In this document: piece by piece, positions 18,303-27,515 of the stretch
Numbering within the stretch: the first letter of the stretch is position 1
How the letters are laid out: the number at the start of each line of letters is the position of its first letter
Assembly (NCBI GenBank): GCA_017527435.1
Contig: JAFXQB010000018.1
Span: 1 to 64,000, forward strand
From: Salinivirgaceae bacterium
Lineage (GTDB): Bacteria > Bacteroidota > Bacteroidia > Bacteroidales > SZUA-534
Length of the DNA stretch: 64,000 nt
Reading direction: 5' to 3'
The notes under the pieces: model-generated
Database searches by the model: none
What the model was told of the DNA's origin: nothing
The model's input: only the letters and a program-made list of their open reading frames with translations
Program-made: the position numbers and the translations under genes

Positions 18303-19067
18303 TCAAATGACCACAAAATCAGCAGTTTTCACCCAGCCTTTGTTACCGTCTGACAAACGGATTTCTGACCAGTCGCCGTTTTGGTTGGTGACTTTGATTT
18401 TCAGGCCTTCGTGAATCAGAAAGAGTTCGGTGCCAGCGGCGTCGGGTGAACTTTTTACCACCACCGACGGCGTGACAACAATGGCTTCGGGCTCGTTGAG
18501 CACGGCGGCTTTCTGCTTGGACGAGAAACTGAACGAGAAGGCGGCTTCAACAATCAGCAGAAGGCCAATCCAGAAGGCGAATCGGCGCAGAAGTGGACGG
18601 TCCGACAGGAAGAAGAGCAGCAGAAGCACCAGAGCCGCCACAAATGAGACAATGCTCAAAACGGCCCATTGGTTCGACGTGAGCGCCCGCACAAGCGACT
18701 GCCCCCACGATTTCAGAAAGAATTCGGGCAGCACTTCAATCTTGTCAACCACGTGAGTGTTAGCCAGTTGCAGATTGAACTGAATATCTTCGTCGGTGGC
18801 GTTCAGTTTCAGAGCGCGCTCGTAGTTGGCAATGGCGTACGGAAATTTGTTCGATTTGTAGTAGGCGTTGCCCAGATTGAAATACAATTCCGACGACTCA
18901 TATCCTTGAGCCACAATGCTTTCGTAGATACTGATTGCCTGCTCGTATTTTGTGGCCTGGTAGCATACTGCCGCCGAATCGAGTTGAGCCTTGAAATCGG
19001 CTGCCGAACTGCAAAGCGGCATCATTGCCGCAATTGCTATTATAATGTATTTTGCTATATGTTTCAT
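18303..19067 (-). CDS. batE: BatE: TPR and SH3 membrane protein
   Basis: A 254-residue protein: signal peptide (to about residue 22, CSSAA), TPR repeats at about 25-100 (ELYFNLGNAYYKSNKFPYA), two membrane segments at about 130-180, and a bacterial SH3-like domain at the C-terminus (LKIKVTNQNGDWSEIRLSDG, GWVKTADF). This is the layout of BatE from the Bacteroides aerotolerance (bat) operon. ATG 19067 is used; a TTG two codons earlier is less likely. It lies downstream of batD with 140 bases between them, and far from batABC at 38-42 kb. Confidence 0.85.
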   Translation of the reverse strand: MKHIAKYIIIAIAAMMPLCSSAADFKAQLDSAAVCYQATKYEQAISIYESIVAQGYESSELYFNLGNAYYKSNKFPYAIANYERALKLNATDEDIQFNLQLANTHVVDKIEVLPEFFLKSWGQSLVRALTSNQWAVLSIVSFVAALVLLLLFFLSDRPLLRRFAFWIGLLLIVEAAFSFSFSSKQKAAVLNEPEAIVVTPSVVVKSSPDAAGTELFLIHEGLKIKVTNQNGDWSEIRLSDGNKGWVKTADFVVI

Positions 19068-19207
19068 TGTCAAATATTTTTAATCTTTTGGTGAACTGGT
19101 GAATCGTTTAATCGGTGAATTGTATTCGGATTTTACGATTGTCGGATTCATCAATCTTATGCCTTTTGCCTTTTTAACTTTACTCATTATACTTTACACA
19201 TTACTCA

Positions 19208-21070
19208 CTACTTCACTTTCTGGTCGAGTTTCGACAGTGTGTTGTCGGCTTTGCGGAAAATCTCGTCCATTCCGCCCGAAACGGCTGCTGGCGCATAACG
19301 CGCGAACTCGCACGAGTTGAGCAAGTCCATAAGTTCGTCAACCAACTGACTGTCAACCGAATGGCTCGACAGAATCTCTGCCACATTGTCCTTCGACAGA
19401 TTGGCCACAGGAATCGACAGTTTGTCGCTCAAATAGCCCCAAATGGCTTTCAGCATCTCGTCGTAGAACTGCGCTTCCTGACCTTGTTTCATATACTTGG
19501 CAGCCTGGCGTAACCGCTTGCGCGACACCTTGTTAGCCTTACGGTTCTTGACTGCGGCCTGATTTGCGTTCTGCTTAATCTGCGCCAAGCGGAACAGGAT
19601 TATCGCCACAAAAAGCAGCAGCGGAACGGCGTAGCAGCCATAGAACAGCGGCGTGCCGAACATCATCTGCTGACGGCGGTCGAGCCGCTCAACGGGTTTA
19701 ATGTAGCGAATGTCCTTGCCAATGAATTTGACATCTTCTTTTGTAAGTGCCTGAACCACACCCGAATTGGCTTCGGCTTCGCCATCGCCTTTTTCAACGC
19801 TAATGTTGAATTCTTGCGTGGTCAGCGTCTTGTAAGTCTTTGATTTTGTGTCGAAATAACTGAACGTGATTGGCGCAATGCGGTAGTTGCCCGCATAGCG
19901 CGGAATGAACAGATAATCGAACGTTACCGAGCCCGACATTCCGTTAGCATCGGTCTTGATATTCTGCGTTGTTTTGGGGTCGTATACGTCAATGTCTGGC
20001 GGAAAATCAATCTTTATGTTATTGATAAACTTCAGGTTACCAGTGCCCGACACTTTGACTTTCAGTGTCACGGCTTCGTTGGCCTTCACTTCGGTTTTAT
20101 CGACCGACGCGTTGAGCGTGAAATTGCCCACGCCGCCCGAGAAATCGGCGGGTTTGCCCGCAGGAAGCGGCTCCACGTTTATCTTCACAGGCTTGCTGAC
20201 GAGTTTGTAGGGCGTGGTGCGGTACGAGCCGCCGAAGAAATCGTCGAACGGATTGTTGCTGCGCACGCGGGTGCGAGAGAGAATGGTTATCTCCATCGGG
20301 TCGATTGTGAGTTCGCCCGAGCGCTGCGGCATCAGAAGCACTTTTTTCAGCAAACCTGTGTTGTAAATCTGCCCGTTGACGTTCTCGCGCTGAAGCGAGA
20401 CTTGCTGCGGCGCTTCAAGGTCGCTGCTCCAGAAACCAGTGAACGGCGGAAACTTAACATCCTCAAAACCAGATACATCCTTGCGGGTGTAGAGTTTTAT
20501 GGTTGCCACCAGATACTGCCCTTGAATCAGTTTTTTCTTATCAACCGTGATTGCCACAAAAAGGTCGTCGCTGCTCAAATCGGGATTGGTGGTTGTCTGC
20601 GTACCGCTCTGATTGCCAGTTTGTTGCTGCTGCCCGCCATTGCTTGCCGCTGGCCGTGAGCCTGCCACAACTTCAATGGTAATCGGGTTCGATTGGTACG
20701 TCTTACCACCCGATTTTATGGTTGCCGACGGAATGGTGAATTTGCCTTCGTGGTCGGCCATCAAAATAAAGGTGTAGGTGTAGGTTGTGCTCTGCGACAT
20801 TGAGCCGTTAATCCACTGAATGCTGCTGCTCGACGACGTATTCGGACCCGAAAGAACCTGAAAATCAGTAATGTTCGGTTCTGCGAAATTGCTGCCTTTG
20901 GCGTTCAGCACAAACTGAAGGCGGAATTGCTCGCCAACCTCGACGGCTTGCGGCGCGCTGGCGGTGAAGGTTACATCGTCTGCTGCCCGTAGGCTGAAGC
21001 CTGAAACTAAAAATGCGATTATCGCTATCGCTCTTAAATTCAGCGTCTTGTTTAACAATGTCAGTTTCAT
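19208..21070 (-). CDS. batD: BatD: oxygen-tolerance membrane protein
   Basis: A 620-residue protein: signal peptide to about residue 29 (SLRAAD), then several Ig-like beta domains facing the periplasm (VEVGEQFRLQFVLNAKGSNF, VTLKVKVSGTGNLKFINNI), a single membrane segment at about 468-489, and a charged helical cytoplasmic tail (LSDKLSIPVANLSKDNVAE). This is the BatD family. BatD is thought to work with the VWA proteins BatA and BatB and the MoxR ATPase in envelope stress or aerotolerance. It starts 31 bases after guaA, so it may be transcribed from the guaA promoter. Confidence 0.88.
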   Translation of the reverse strand: MKLTLLNKTLNLRAIAIIAFLVSGFSLRAADDVTFTASAPQAVEVGEQFRLQFVLNAKGSNFAEPNITDFQVLSGPNTSSSSSIQWINGSMSQSTTYTYTFILMADHEGKFTIPSATIKSGGKTYQSNPITIEVVAGSRPAASNGGQQQQTGNQSGTQTTTNPDLSSDDLFVAITVDKKKLIQGQYLVATIKLYTRKDVSGFEDVKFPPFTGFWSSDLEAPQQVSLQRENVNGQIYNTGLLKKVLLMPQRSGELTIDPMEITILSRTRVRSNNPFDDFFGGSYRTTPYKLVSKPVKINVEPLPAGKPADFSGGVGNFTLNASVDKTEVKANEAVTLKVKVSGTGNLKFINNIKIDFPPDIDVYDPKTTQNIKTDANGMSGSVTFDYLFIPRYAGNYRIAPITFSYFDTKSKTYKTLTTQEFNISVEKGDGEAEANSGVVQALTKEDVKFIGKDIRYIKPVERLDRRQQMMFGTPLFYGCYAVPLLLFVAIILFRLAQIKQNANQAAVKNRKANKVSRKRLRQAAKYMKQGQEAQFYDEMLKAIWGYLSDKLSIPVANLSKDNVAEILSSHSVDSQLVDELMDLLNSCEFARYAPAAVSGGMDEIFRKADNTLSKLDQKVK

Positions 21071-21101
21071 TTTTATATCGTTTTGTGCTATTTATTACCT
21101 T

Positions 21102-22898
21102 TTATTCCCACTCAATGGTTCCCGGCGGTTTGTGAGTGACGTCGTACCAGAGTGAGCCGGCGCCATCGGCCTTGAACTGTTGCCACAGGCCGCCGAGCAG
21201 GTTTTGGTCGATTTCGGCAAAGTTGGCGGTCATTGCTTCCGAACTGTTCACGGGGCGCATTACAATGCACGGCTTGTCTTGCACGCGCAGCGGCGTCAGA
21301 ACCACGGGCATCTGCCAGATTTTCTCGTAAAGGTCATTGGCTTGCAGGAACTCGGTGCAGATGTTATCGAACTTGCGCAGCGTGTCGAACTTGTCTTTTG
21401 TAGCGTACTGTGCAACCAGTTTCGGCATATCGTCCGATACTGTGCCAACCTGCCAAATAACGCGGTTGATGACTTTGAAACGGTTCACAAGTTCGGTGCT
21501 GAAACGCTCGCACTCTTTCCAACTTAAGTTTTTCGAAGTCAGCAGGAAAGGTTGTGCGTAGGTGCGGCCATCGCCTTGTACGCCCACACTTTTCACCGGC
21601 AGAACGCGGCCTTCGATATTGTTGTCTTTCAAATATTTGTCCAAACCTTCAACATCGGCGTTCGATGCAAATTCGCCTTTGCCGTCGGTGCAGAGTAGGC
21701 GCACGCCAAGACCCGGACCGGGGAAGGGGTGGCGCCATACAAGGTTGTGTGGAATGCCAAGTTCTTCGCCGAGCATACGCACCTCGTCTTTGTAGAGGTC
21801 GGCAAGTGGCTCAAGCAGAAGACCTTGCGCCATCAGGTCCATCACTTCCTTAACGCGGTTGTGGTGGGTTTTTATCAGGTCGGCGTTTTTGGTGCCGCCG
21901 CTCTCGATGGTGTCGGGGTAGATGGTGCCTTGCGCAATCATCCACTCTTTCGGGTCAAGGTTCAACTTGCTCATTTCCTTGTCTTTCACCGTCAGGAATG
22001 TTGCGCCGATGCGTTTGCGTTTCTCTTCGGGTGCGGTTATTCCTTCGAGTTGGCCCAAAAAATCGGCGGTGGCGTCAACCACGCGCAGATTGTGCATTCC
22101 TTCGGCCTTCAAGAACTCGATAATCTTCTGCGACTCGTCCATACGCATCATTCCGTTGTCGATGTGCAGGCCCATAACACGCTCTGTACCAAGAACTTTG
22201 TTCAGCAGAACGAAAGCCACCGTGCTGTCGACACCGCCCGACACAAGCAGGAACACCTTGCGTGTGCCTACTTCGGTGCGTATCTTTTCGGAAATCAGCG
22301 GCATATAACTCTTCATATTCCAATTCCGCTCGCATTGGCAGATGCCGATGAAGTTGTCCAGAAGTTGCATTCCGAATTTGCTGTGCGTTACTTCGGGGTG
22401 GAACTGAATGCCGTAAATCTTGCGTTCGTCCATCGCCACAGCAGCAATGGGGCAGTCTTTGGTAGATGCTATAATGCGGTATCCGTCAGGCAGTTGCGAA
22501 ACTGAATCGCCGTGGCTCATCCACATTGGCGACGATGCCGGAATGCCTTTGAGCAGCGGATGTTGGCTGTCGCCGATAATCAAATCCGATATGCCGTACT
22601 CTTTCACCTTGCCGGGTTTAACGGTTCCGCCCAGTTGCGACGCAATGAGTTGGTGACCGTAGCAGATTCCGAGTTTCGGCACCGGAATGTTCAGAATTTC
22701 AGGATTGTATTCGGGTGCGTCGGCTGCATAAACGCTTGCCGGTCCGCCGCTGTAGATGATGCCTTTTGCGCCCGCCAGCTCTTCAACCGGCGCTGCAGGC
22801 GAGTGAATCTCTGTGAAAACGCCCAACCGGCGTACACGGTTGGCAATCAGGTGAGCGTACTGCCCGCCAAAGTCAAGAACGATGATTTTCTCTTGCAT
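21102..22898 (-). CDS. guaA: GMP synthase (glutamine-hydrolysing)
   Basis: A 598-residue enzyme that aminates XMP to GMP. The N-terminal class I amidotransferase has nucleophile C79 (GICYGHQ) and the His-Glu pair in FHPEVTHS. The ATP pyrophosphatase domain has the PP-loop SGGVDSTV at about 219. The C-terminal dimerisation domain has PFPGPGLGVR and ends with PPGTIEWE. It is longer than the roughly 525-residue E. coli form because the dimerisation domain carries an insertion of about 70 residues (around LSWKECERFSTELVNRF), a longer variant of the enzyme. A perfect TATCTTTG box lies just upstream. Confidence 0.95.
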   Translation of the reverse strand: MQEKIIVLDFGGQYAHLIANRVRRLGVFTEIHSPAAPVEELAGAKGIIYSGGPASVYAADAPEYNPEILNIPVPKLGICYGHQLIASQLGGTVKPGKVKEYGISDLIIGDSQHPLLKGIPASSPMWMSHGDSVSQLPDGYRIIASTKDCPIAAVAMDERKIYGIQFHPEVTHSKFGMQLLDNFIGICQCERNWNMKSYMPLISEKIRTEVGTRKVFLLVSGGVDSTVAFVLLNKVLGTERVMGLHIDNGMMRMDESQKIIEFLKAEGMHNLRVVDATADFLGQLEGITAPEEKRKRIGATFLTVKDKEMSKLNLDPKEWMIAQGTIYPDTIESGGTKNADLIKTHHNRVKEVMDLMAQGLLLEPLADLYKDEVRMLGEELGIPHNLVWRHPFPGPGLGVRLLCTDGKGEFASNADVEGLDKYLKDNNIEGRVLPVKSVGVQGDGRTYAQPFLLTSKNLSWKECERFSTELVNRFKVINRVIWQVGTVSDDMPKLVAQYATKDKFDTLRKFDNICTEFLQANDLYEKIWQMPVVLTPLRVQDKPCIVMRPVNSSEAMTANFAEIDQNLLGGLWQQFKADGAGSLWYDVTHKPPGTIEWE

Positions 22899-22917
22899 AT
22901 CAGTTTAAATTTTTGCG

Positions 22918-22925
22918 CAAAGATA
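22918..22925 (-). promoter_or_regulatory. guaA promoter -7 box
   Basis: Minus strand TATCTTTG, matching TAnnTTTG, 20 bases before the guaA ATG. A TTTG further upstream is only 11 bases away, so the -33 element is uncertain. Confidence 0.5.
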
Positions 22926-23050
22926 GAACGTGAGTTCAAAAAAACACCGATTTTAACATTTTTAACATTTGACGATTCGAAAACCGTCTTTGTGTTTTTT
23001 TGAAACAGATGCCGGCACGTCGCAGTGTGCCTTTTTGAGTTGGTAATTGC

Positions 23051-24115
23051 TTATAGCCTAATCTCTTTCAGCAGCTCAACGTACCCTTCAATTCCGTTCT
23101 CAATCTCGCTCACGGCGATGAACTCGTTGGCGGTGTGCGAGCGTGCCGAGTCGCCAGGGCCCATTTTCACGGTTGGGAAGGCGCCGCTGATGACAGCTTG
23201 GTCCGAAGTGGTGGGTGAGAAGAACGTCTCGATGCCCAGCTTCCGTGCCGCAACCACAATGGGGTGCTGCTCGTCGATGGCCGATGCGTTCTTGTTCAGC
23301 GAGCGCGGCGTAGCCACCGACTTGATGTGCTGCTGAATGATGTCCCAAGTCTCGCGGTTGCTGTATTTCTCGGTTGTGCGCACGTCGACCACAAACTTGC
23401 ACTGCGCGGGAATCACATTGTGCTGCGTGCCAGCCTGAATCTGCGTCACAGTCATTTTCACATTGCCCAGCAGCGGACTTTTTTCGGGGAACTGATAGCT
23501 GTGCAGCCACTCAATATCCTTCATGGCAATGCTGATGGCGTTGATGCCGTCGGCGCGGGCGGCGTGGCCAGTCTTGCCTTCGGCTTCGCAGTCGAGCACC
23601 AGAAGCCCTTTCTCGGCAATAGCCATTTTCATGCCCGTCGGTTCGCCCACAATGCCAGCCGTCACCATTGTTTTTAGTTGTGGCAGAACAAGATACATTC
23701 CGTTTGGACCCGAAATCTCTTCTTCGGCCGAAGCCACAAACAGGCGGTTATATGGCAGCCCCGTGTTGTCGGTTGCCAGAAACGCCGATAGCAGCGACAC
23801 AAGGCTTGCGCCAGCGTCGTTGCTGCCAAGGCCGATAAGGTTGCCGTCCCGTTCAATTGGTGAGAATGGGTCCGATGCCCAGCCCTGCGCGGGTTTCACG
23901 GTGTCAAGGTGCGAGTTGAGCATAAGCGTTGGGCGGCCTTCCACAAAGTCGGTGCAGCGCACAATCAGGTTGTTGCCCACCCGTTCGGGTTGGTAGTAGC
24001 GGTTGGCCAGTTCCTTTGCCACAATGTCTGCCACCCGTTTCTCGTCGCCGCTGAGCGATGGCGTGGCAATCATTCGCTTCAGAAGGCCAACGGCAGTGTC
24101 GGTTATTGAGTTCAT
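23051..24115 (-). CDS. M20 family deacetylase, ArgE-like (acylornithine deacetylase)
   Basis: A 354-residue zinc peptidase-fold enzyme. Metal and catalytic residues are visible: H69 and D71 (NSHLDTVKPA), the bridging D100 (GSNDAGA), and E131-E133 (ASAEEEISGP). A central lid domain (KTGHAARADGINAI, QHNVIPAQCKF) is of the M20 dimerisation type. With argB and argD 2-5 kb away it is most likely the acylornithine deacetylase of arginine synthesis; in Bacteroidota the acyl group may be succinyl rather than acetyl. ATG 24115 (MNSITDTAVG) is preferred to upstream starts rich in Phe/Tyr. The gene runs divergently from the barrel gene at 24335. Confidence 0.8.
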   Translation of the reverse strand: MNSITDTAVGLLKRMIATPSLSGDEKRVADIVAKELANRYYQPERVGNNLIVRCTDFVEGRPTLMLNSHLDTVKPAQGWASDPFSPIERDGNLIGLGSNDAGASLVSLLSAFLATDNTGLPYNRLFVASAEEEISGPNGMYLVLPQLKTMVTAGIVGEPTGMKMAIAEKGLLVLDCEAEGKTGHAARADGINAISIAMKDIEWLHSYQFPEKSPLLGNVKMTVTQIQAGTQHNVIPAQCKFVVDVRTTEKYSNRETWDIIQQHIKSVATPRSLNKNASAIDEQHPIVVAARKLGIETFFSPTTSDQAVISGAFPTVKMGPGDSARSHTANEFIAVSEIENGIEGYVELLKEIRL

Positions 24116-24190
24116 ATTTCCCATTTGGTGGTAAAAATACAACTTTGGCGGAAACAAAAAACAGCGAAGTTTTTGCGCTGAAGTTTTTCC

Positions 24191-24224
24191 ATAAAATGGA
24201 AATCATAAAATGGAAATCCATTTT
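24191..24224. repeat. Direct repeat and hairpin in the argE-like/OMP divergent spacer
   Basis: ATAAAATGGAAATC occurs twice head to tail (24191-24204 and 24205-24218). The second copy also forms AAAATGG-AAAT-CCATTTT. It could be an operator, but no regulator is known. Confidence 0.5.
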
Positions 24225-24334
24225 TCAGTTTTCCGCCCTGCAACTTTACAAAAGTGCCGTTTTTCTTTCTTTATGTCGTTTTTTTTCTTTTTTTTTGCGA
24301 ACGCGGAAAATTGCAACTATCTAATTTGTTAATA

Positions 24335-24952
24335 ATGAGAAAGAAAAGATTATTTAAAACATTGCTCTTGTTTGGCTTGGCGGCCTTGTCGCTGACTGCA
24401 ACGGCAGGCGACAAGAAAAGGGCTGATTTTCCAAGCCAAGGCTATCGCGGCTCGTTCGATTTCGCTTGGGCGGACAATTTCAATAAAGACAGAACGTATT
24501 TTTCCCCGCAGTTTTCAACAACACACGGCTACCAGATTATGCCAGAACTCTATACGGGTATTGGTGTTTTATTTGATTTAAGAGCCGTGAATTTTGGCAG
24601 TCGCATTGAGCATACCAGTAATGAGAATAGTGTTTATTCAATCTCACCTTTTTTAACTGTGCGATATGATATCTGTAAGAAAAAAGTTTCGCCATACGTT
24701 GAAGGTCGTATTGGATACAGAGTATTATCAGGTTGCAATTTAGACGACGAAATCAAATATGACGAGTTGTATGCGGTTCCTATGGTTGGTGTCCGTTTAA
24801 ACCATTTCAACATTGCCGTTTCATACGAATGGATAACGGTTGGCGGTTATAATTGTTATGGTGGAAATTATATGGAATATTATATGACAAAACGTTATTC
24901 AGCCATTGGCTTTCACGCAGGTTTCGATTTTGGTGCGCGTAAAAAACAATAA
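24335..24952 (+). CDS. Outer-membrane beta-barrel protein
   Basis: A 205-residue protein with a signal peptide (MRKKRLFKTLLLFGLAALSL, cleaved near TATAGDKK). The rest is made of about eight alternating strands (YRGSFDFAWADNF, VSPYVEGRIGYRV, FNIAVSYEWITVGGYN) and ends SAIGFHAGFDFG, as in small 8-strand barrels of Bacteroidota. ATG 24335 is chosen because it gives a clean signal peptide; the frame continues upstream into a Phe-rich stretch. The FISUMP lipoprotein gene follows by 17 bases, so the two form an operon. Confidence 0.72.
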   Translation: MRKKRLFKTLLLFGLAALSLTATAGDKKRADFPSQGYRGSFDFAWADNFNKDRTYFSPQFSTTHGYQIMPELYTGIGVLFDLRAVNFGSRIEHTSNENSVYSISPFLTVRYDICKKKVSPYVEGRIGYRVLSGCNLDDEIKYDELYAVPMVGVRLNHFNIAVSYEWITVGGYNCYGGNYMEYYMTKRYSAIGFHAGFDFGARKKQ

Positions 24953-24969
24953 CTCAACAATATAAAGCA

Positions 24970-26445
24970 ATGAAACAATCAATATATCTTTTGTCAGTAT
25001 CAGTTTTCTCGTTGGCACTCACTTCGTGCATTGAGCAGGTTGCCATTGACCCTGTTCCTACAAAACCAACTACTACAACCATTTACGATGGTTTTATAAC
25101 CCGCGATACTGTAGTTACGCTCAATATCGACGGAAGCACAGTCAACGATGACGCCTATGTTGAATACGATTACTATTTCAGTTCCGACAATTCGAATTTT
25201 GAAAAGATAAATCCTGAAGATGTGAAACTTAAACCATACACACAGTATTGGTGGTATGCGGTGCCAAGTTCATATTTCGAAGGCGAATTGCTTGCGACAG
25301 GTGAGAAATCGGATACCCGAAAACTATATTGTGTTCCGCCTTTCAAGGTTGAAACCGACAATGGCAATGGTGAGTGGTCAGCCATTCTTAATTTCAAAAA
25401 TGTGGGCAATATTGCGGGCGGCAAGGTTACAGCCAAGTCCGACAAATATGAATACGAAATTGAACTGTCGGCAGGACAGGATAAATGCAAATTGGAAGGC
25501 AAAAACATTAATTCACCCGAGAACAATGCCTACAAACATTGGTGGGACGATGCAAAAGGTGTTGAATATGCCCCCGTTATCTATACGTTCAAAGTTGACC
25601 TTCAATTGGAAGTTGGCGACACCGTTGTAACTTGTACAAACTACGCAAAAGAGATAATTCTCGACAAGAGCAGTCTTGTGCGCGACCACGAGTTCAATGT
25701 CTATCGTGTGGTGAAAATTGGCAACCGCCAGTGGCTTGCCGATGATTTGCGCACAAAAAGTTTTATTTACGAAGGCGACACTATAAAACTTGATGAAATT
25801 GAAATTTTCAGTTGGGAAGAATCACCAGTGCCGTATAAGTCTATTACGTTACAAGAATCAGGTTCAACAGGAATAGTCTATTGCATTGGTGATGTGCGTA
25901 GTAGGGCTGTGGAAATTAGAAAGGAAGATTACTATATACAATTAACTATACACCAACTTATTTCGTTATTGGCCCCCAAAGGATTCCATATCTCAAATAA
26001 TGCGGATTGGGAAGATTTGGAAAAGTATTATGGGGTTGAGTCGCCAGAAATAGCAGAATTGGAACATGGTTATTTTCCGCAAGGATATGTGAGTGAAAGT
26101 TGTTACGAAAATATTCGCGATAACTATTCTGAATATTTTCAATGTTTCCAGGGTGGCGATGTTGGATTACGTCGTCGATTGTCGTCGAATACCGATTGGA
26201 TATACTATGACCCCGATGAAAAACCTAATCCTGATAATATTCAGATGTCTGTTTTCAATGCTAAACCTTTTGCGGGTGAAGGCCATGGGTGCATTTATTA
26301 CACGTTGATGGACGAAGAACACACATATAGTCTCGGCTTGTTTCGAATAATATCAACCATTGATAAAGGTATTCTAAATGCGGGATTCAAATTTTATTGG
26401 GCAGGTGGTTTTTACTACGCTTCCCTTCGTTGTGTGAAAGATTAA
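24970..26445 (+). CDS. FISUMP-domain lipoprotein
   Basis: A 491-residue lipoprotein (MKQSIYLLSVSVFSLALTSC, lipobox Cys 20). The N-terminal half is an Ig-like region with YDYYFSSDNSNFEKI and YTQYWWYAVPSSYFEG, like fibronectin type III modules found in surface proteins. The C-terminal half matches the Fibrobacter succinogenes major paralogous (FISUMP) domain: KIGNRQWLADDLRTKSF, APKGFHISNNADWEDLEKYYG and the final YYASLRCVKD. The role of the domain is unknown, but it is common on secreted or cell-surface proteins of gut anaerobes. It is probably anchored in the outer membrane beside the barrel protein encoded just upstream. Confidence 0.82.
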   Translation: MKQSIYLLSVSVFSLALTSCIEQVAIDPVPTKPTTTTIYDGFITRDTVVTLNIDGSTVNDDAYVEYDYYFSSDNSNFEKINPEDVKLKPYTQYWWYAVPSSYFEGELLATGEKSDTRKLYCVPPFKVETDNGNGEWSAILNFKNVGNIAGGKVTAKSDKYEYEIELSAGQDKCKLEGKNINSPENNAYKHWWDDAKGVEYAPVIYTFKVDLQLEVGDTVVTCTNYAKEIILDKSSLVRDHEFNVYRVVKIGNRQWLADDLRTKSFIYEGDTIKLDEIEIFSWEESPVPYKSITLQESGSTGIVYCIGDVRSRAVEIRKEDYYIQLTIHQLISLLAPKGFHISNNADWEDLEKYYGVESPEIAELEHGYFPQGYVSESCYENIRDNYSEYFQCFQGGDVGLRRRLSSNTDWIYYDPDEKPNPDNIQMSVFNAKPFAGEGHGCIYYTLMDEEHTYSLGLFRIISTIDKGILNAGFKFYWAGGFYYASLRCVKD

Positions 26446-26469
26446 GACAAAAAGCAGTTACATAATGTC

Positions 26470-26499
26470 AAAGGGCGCTTCAAGCGCCCTTTGTTTTTT
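26470..26499. terminator. Bidirectional terminator
   Basis: An 11-bp inverted repeat AAAGGGCGCTT / AAGCGCCCTTT with a T-run on the plus side, between the convergent FISUMP and argB genes. Confidence 0.75.
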
Positions 26500-26518
26500 A
26501 TAATAGTATTCAGATGAT

Positions 26519-27289
26519 TTACAGCACCAACCGTGTTCCCCCGCCGTTTTTCAGTCCGTCAGTGTTGGTAATCACCACGCTCGCAACGCCGGCGCGGATG
26601 GCGTCGAAGCCGTTGTCGAGTTTCGGAATCATTCCTTCGTTGATGATGCCAGTGGCCTGATACTCTTTGAATTTGTCGTAGGTGAGCGTGCCGATGACCG
26701 AGTTGTCGTCGGTGGCGTCCATAAGCACGCCAGGCTTCTCGAAGCAATAGACGAGCGTCACGCCGCACGATTTGGCCAGGGCGCGCGCCAGTTCCGACGC
26801 AATGGTGTCGGCATTGGTGTTGAGCAGTTGGCCGCGGCCGTCGTGCGTGATGGGCGACACCACGGGCACCGCGCCTTGCTCGATGAGCGAGAAGAGCACT
26901 TCGGTCTGCACGCTGTCAACGTCGCCCACAAAGCCGTAGTCGATGGTTTTCACAGGGCGCTTGTGCGACAGAATGATGTTCAGGTCGGCACCAGTGAAGC
27001 CGAGCGCATTCACGCCGCGCCGCTGCAGTTGCGCCACAATGTTTTTGTTCACCAGACCTGCGTAAACCATTGTCACAACGTCGATTGTCTCTTTGTCGGT
27101 GATGCGTCGGCCGTCAACTTTCTTGATTTCGACGCCTAGGCGGTTCAGCAGTTTGTCGGCAGCCCGCCCGCCACCGTGGACAAGCAGTTTGTTGCCCTGC
27201 ATTGCCGCAAAATCGTCGAGCAGAGTGTTGAGCGTTGTCGGGTCTTCAACAACCGCGCCGCCAACTTTTACTATGGTGAGATTATTCAT
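26519..27289 (-). CDS. argB: Acetylglutamate kinase (N-acyl-glutamate kinase)
   Basis: A 256-residue amino-acid kinase fold enzyme phosphorylating N-acetyl- (or N-succinyl-) glutamate in arginine synthesis. Seen: the N-terminal lysine motif VKVGGAVVED, the glycine-rich HGGGRAADKLL, GFTGADLNIIL, LLNTNADTIASELARAL and the C-terminal GIINEGMIPKLDNGFDAI with GLKNGGGTRLVL. Length matches the family. argD lies upstream on the same strand with a 226-base spacer full of tandem repeats, and the ArgE-like gene is 2.4 kb away. Confidence 0.93.
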   Translation of the reverse strand: MNNLTIVKVGGAVVEDPTTLNTLLDDFAAMQGNKLLVHGGGRAADKLLNRLGVEIKKVDGRRITDKETIDVVTMVYAGLVNKNIVAQLQRRGVNALGFTGADLNIILSHKRPVKTIDYGFVGDVDSVQTEVLFSLIEQGAVPVVSPITHDGRGQLLNTNADTIASELARALAKSCGVTLVYCFEKPGVLMDATDDNSVIGTLTYDKFKEYQATGIINEGMIPKLDNGFDAIRAGVASVVITNTDGLKNGGGTRLVL

Positions 27290-27302
27290 TGTTTAATAGT
27301 TT

Positions 27303-27512
27303 AAAGTTTAGTCGCTTCGCTGTTTAGAAGGTTTAGTCGCTTCGCTGTTTAGAAGTTTTAGTCGCTTCGCTGTTTAGAAAGTTTAGAAATGATAGAATTA
27401 AGACTACAGACTTCAGACAAGTCGTTCCGTCGCAATTCCTAATTCGTAACTCGTAATTCGTAACTCGTAACTCGTAATTCCTAAATCCTAAATCCTAAAT
27501 CCTAAATCCTAC
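27303..27512. repeat. Intergenic repeat block between argD and argB
   Basis: Three perfect or near-perfect 25-bp tandem copies (27305-27383) of GTTTAGTCGCTTCGCTGTTT plus TAGAA, then alternating TAATTCGTAAC/TCGTAAC words (27440-27480), then four CTAAATC heptamers (27481-27510). No gene is present here. Confidence 0.85.
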
Positions 27513-27515
27513 CTG

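Noticed and set aside
22995..23035. GGCAC..GTGCC hairpin followed by T5 on the plus strand
   Set aside because: It would end a plus-strand transcript, but the flanking genes guaA and the ArgE-like gene are both on the minus strand, so it has no clear use as a terminator.
27303..27390. Tandem 25-bp repeats as a CRISPR array
   Set aside because: The copies are directly adjacent with no spacers, and no cas genes are in the window.
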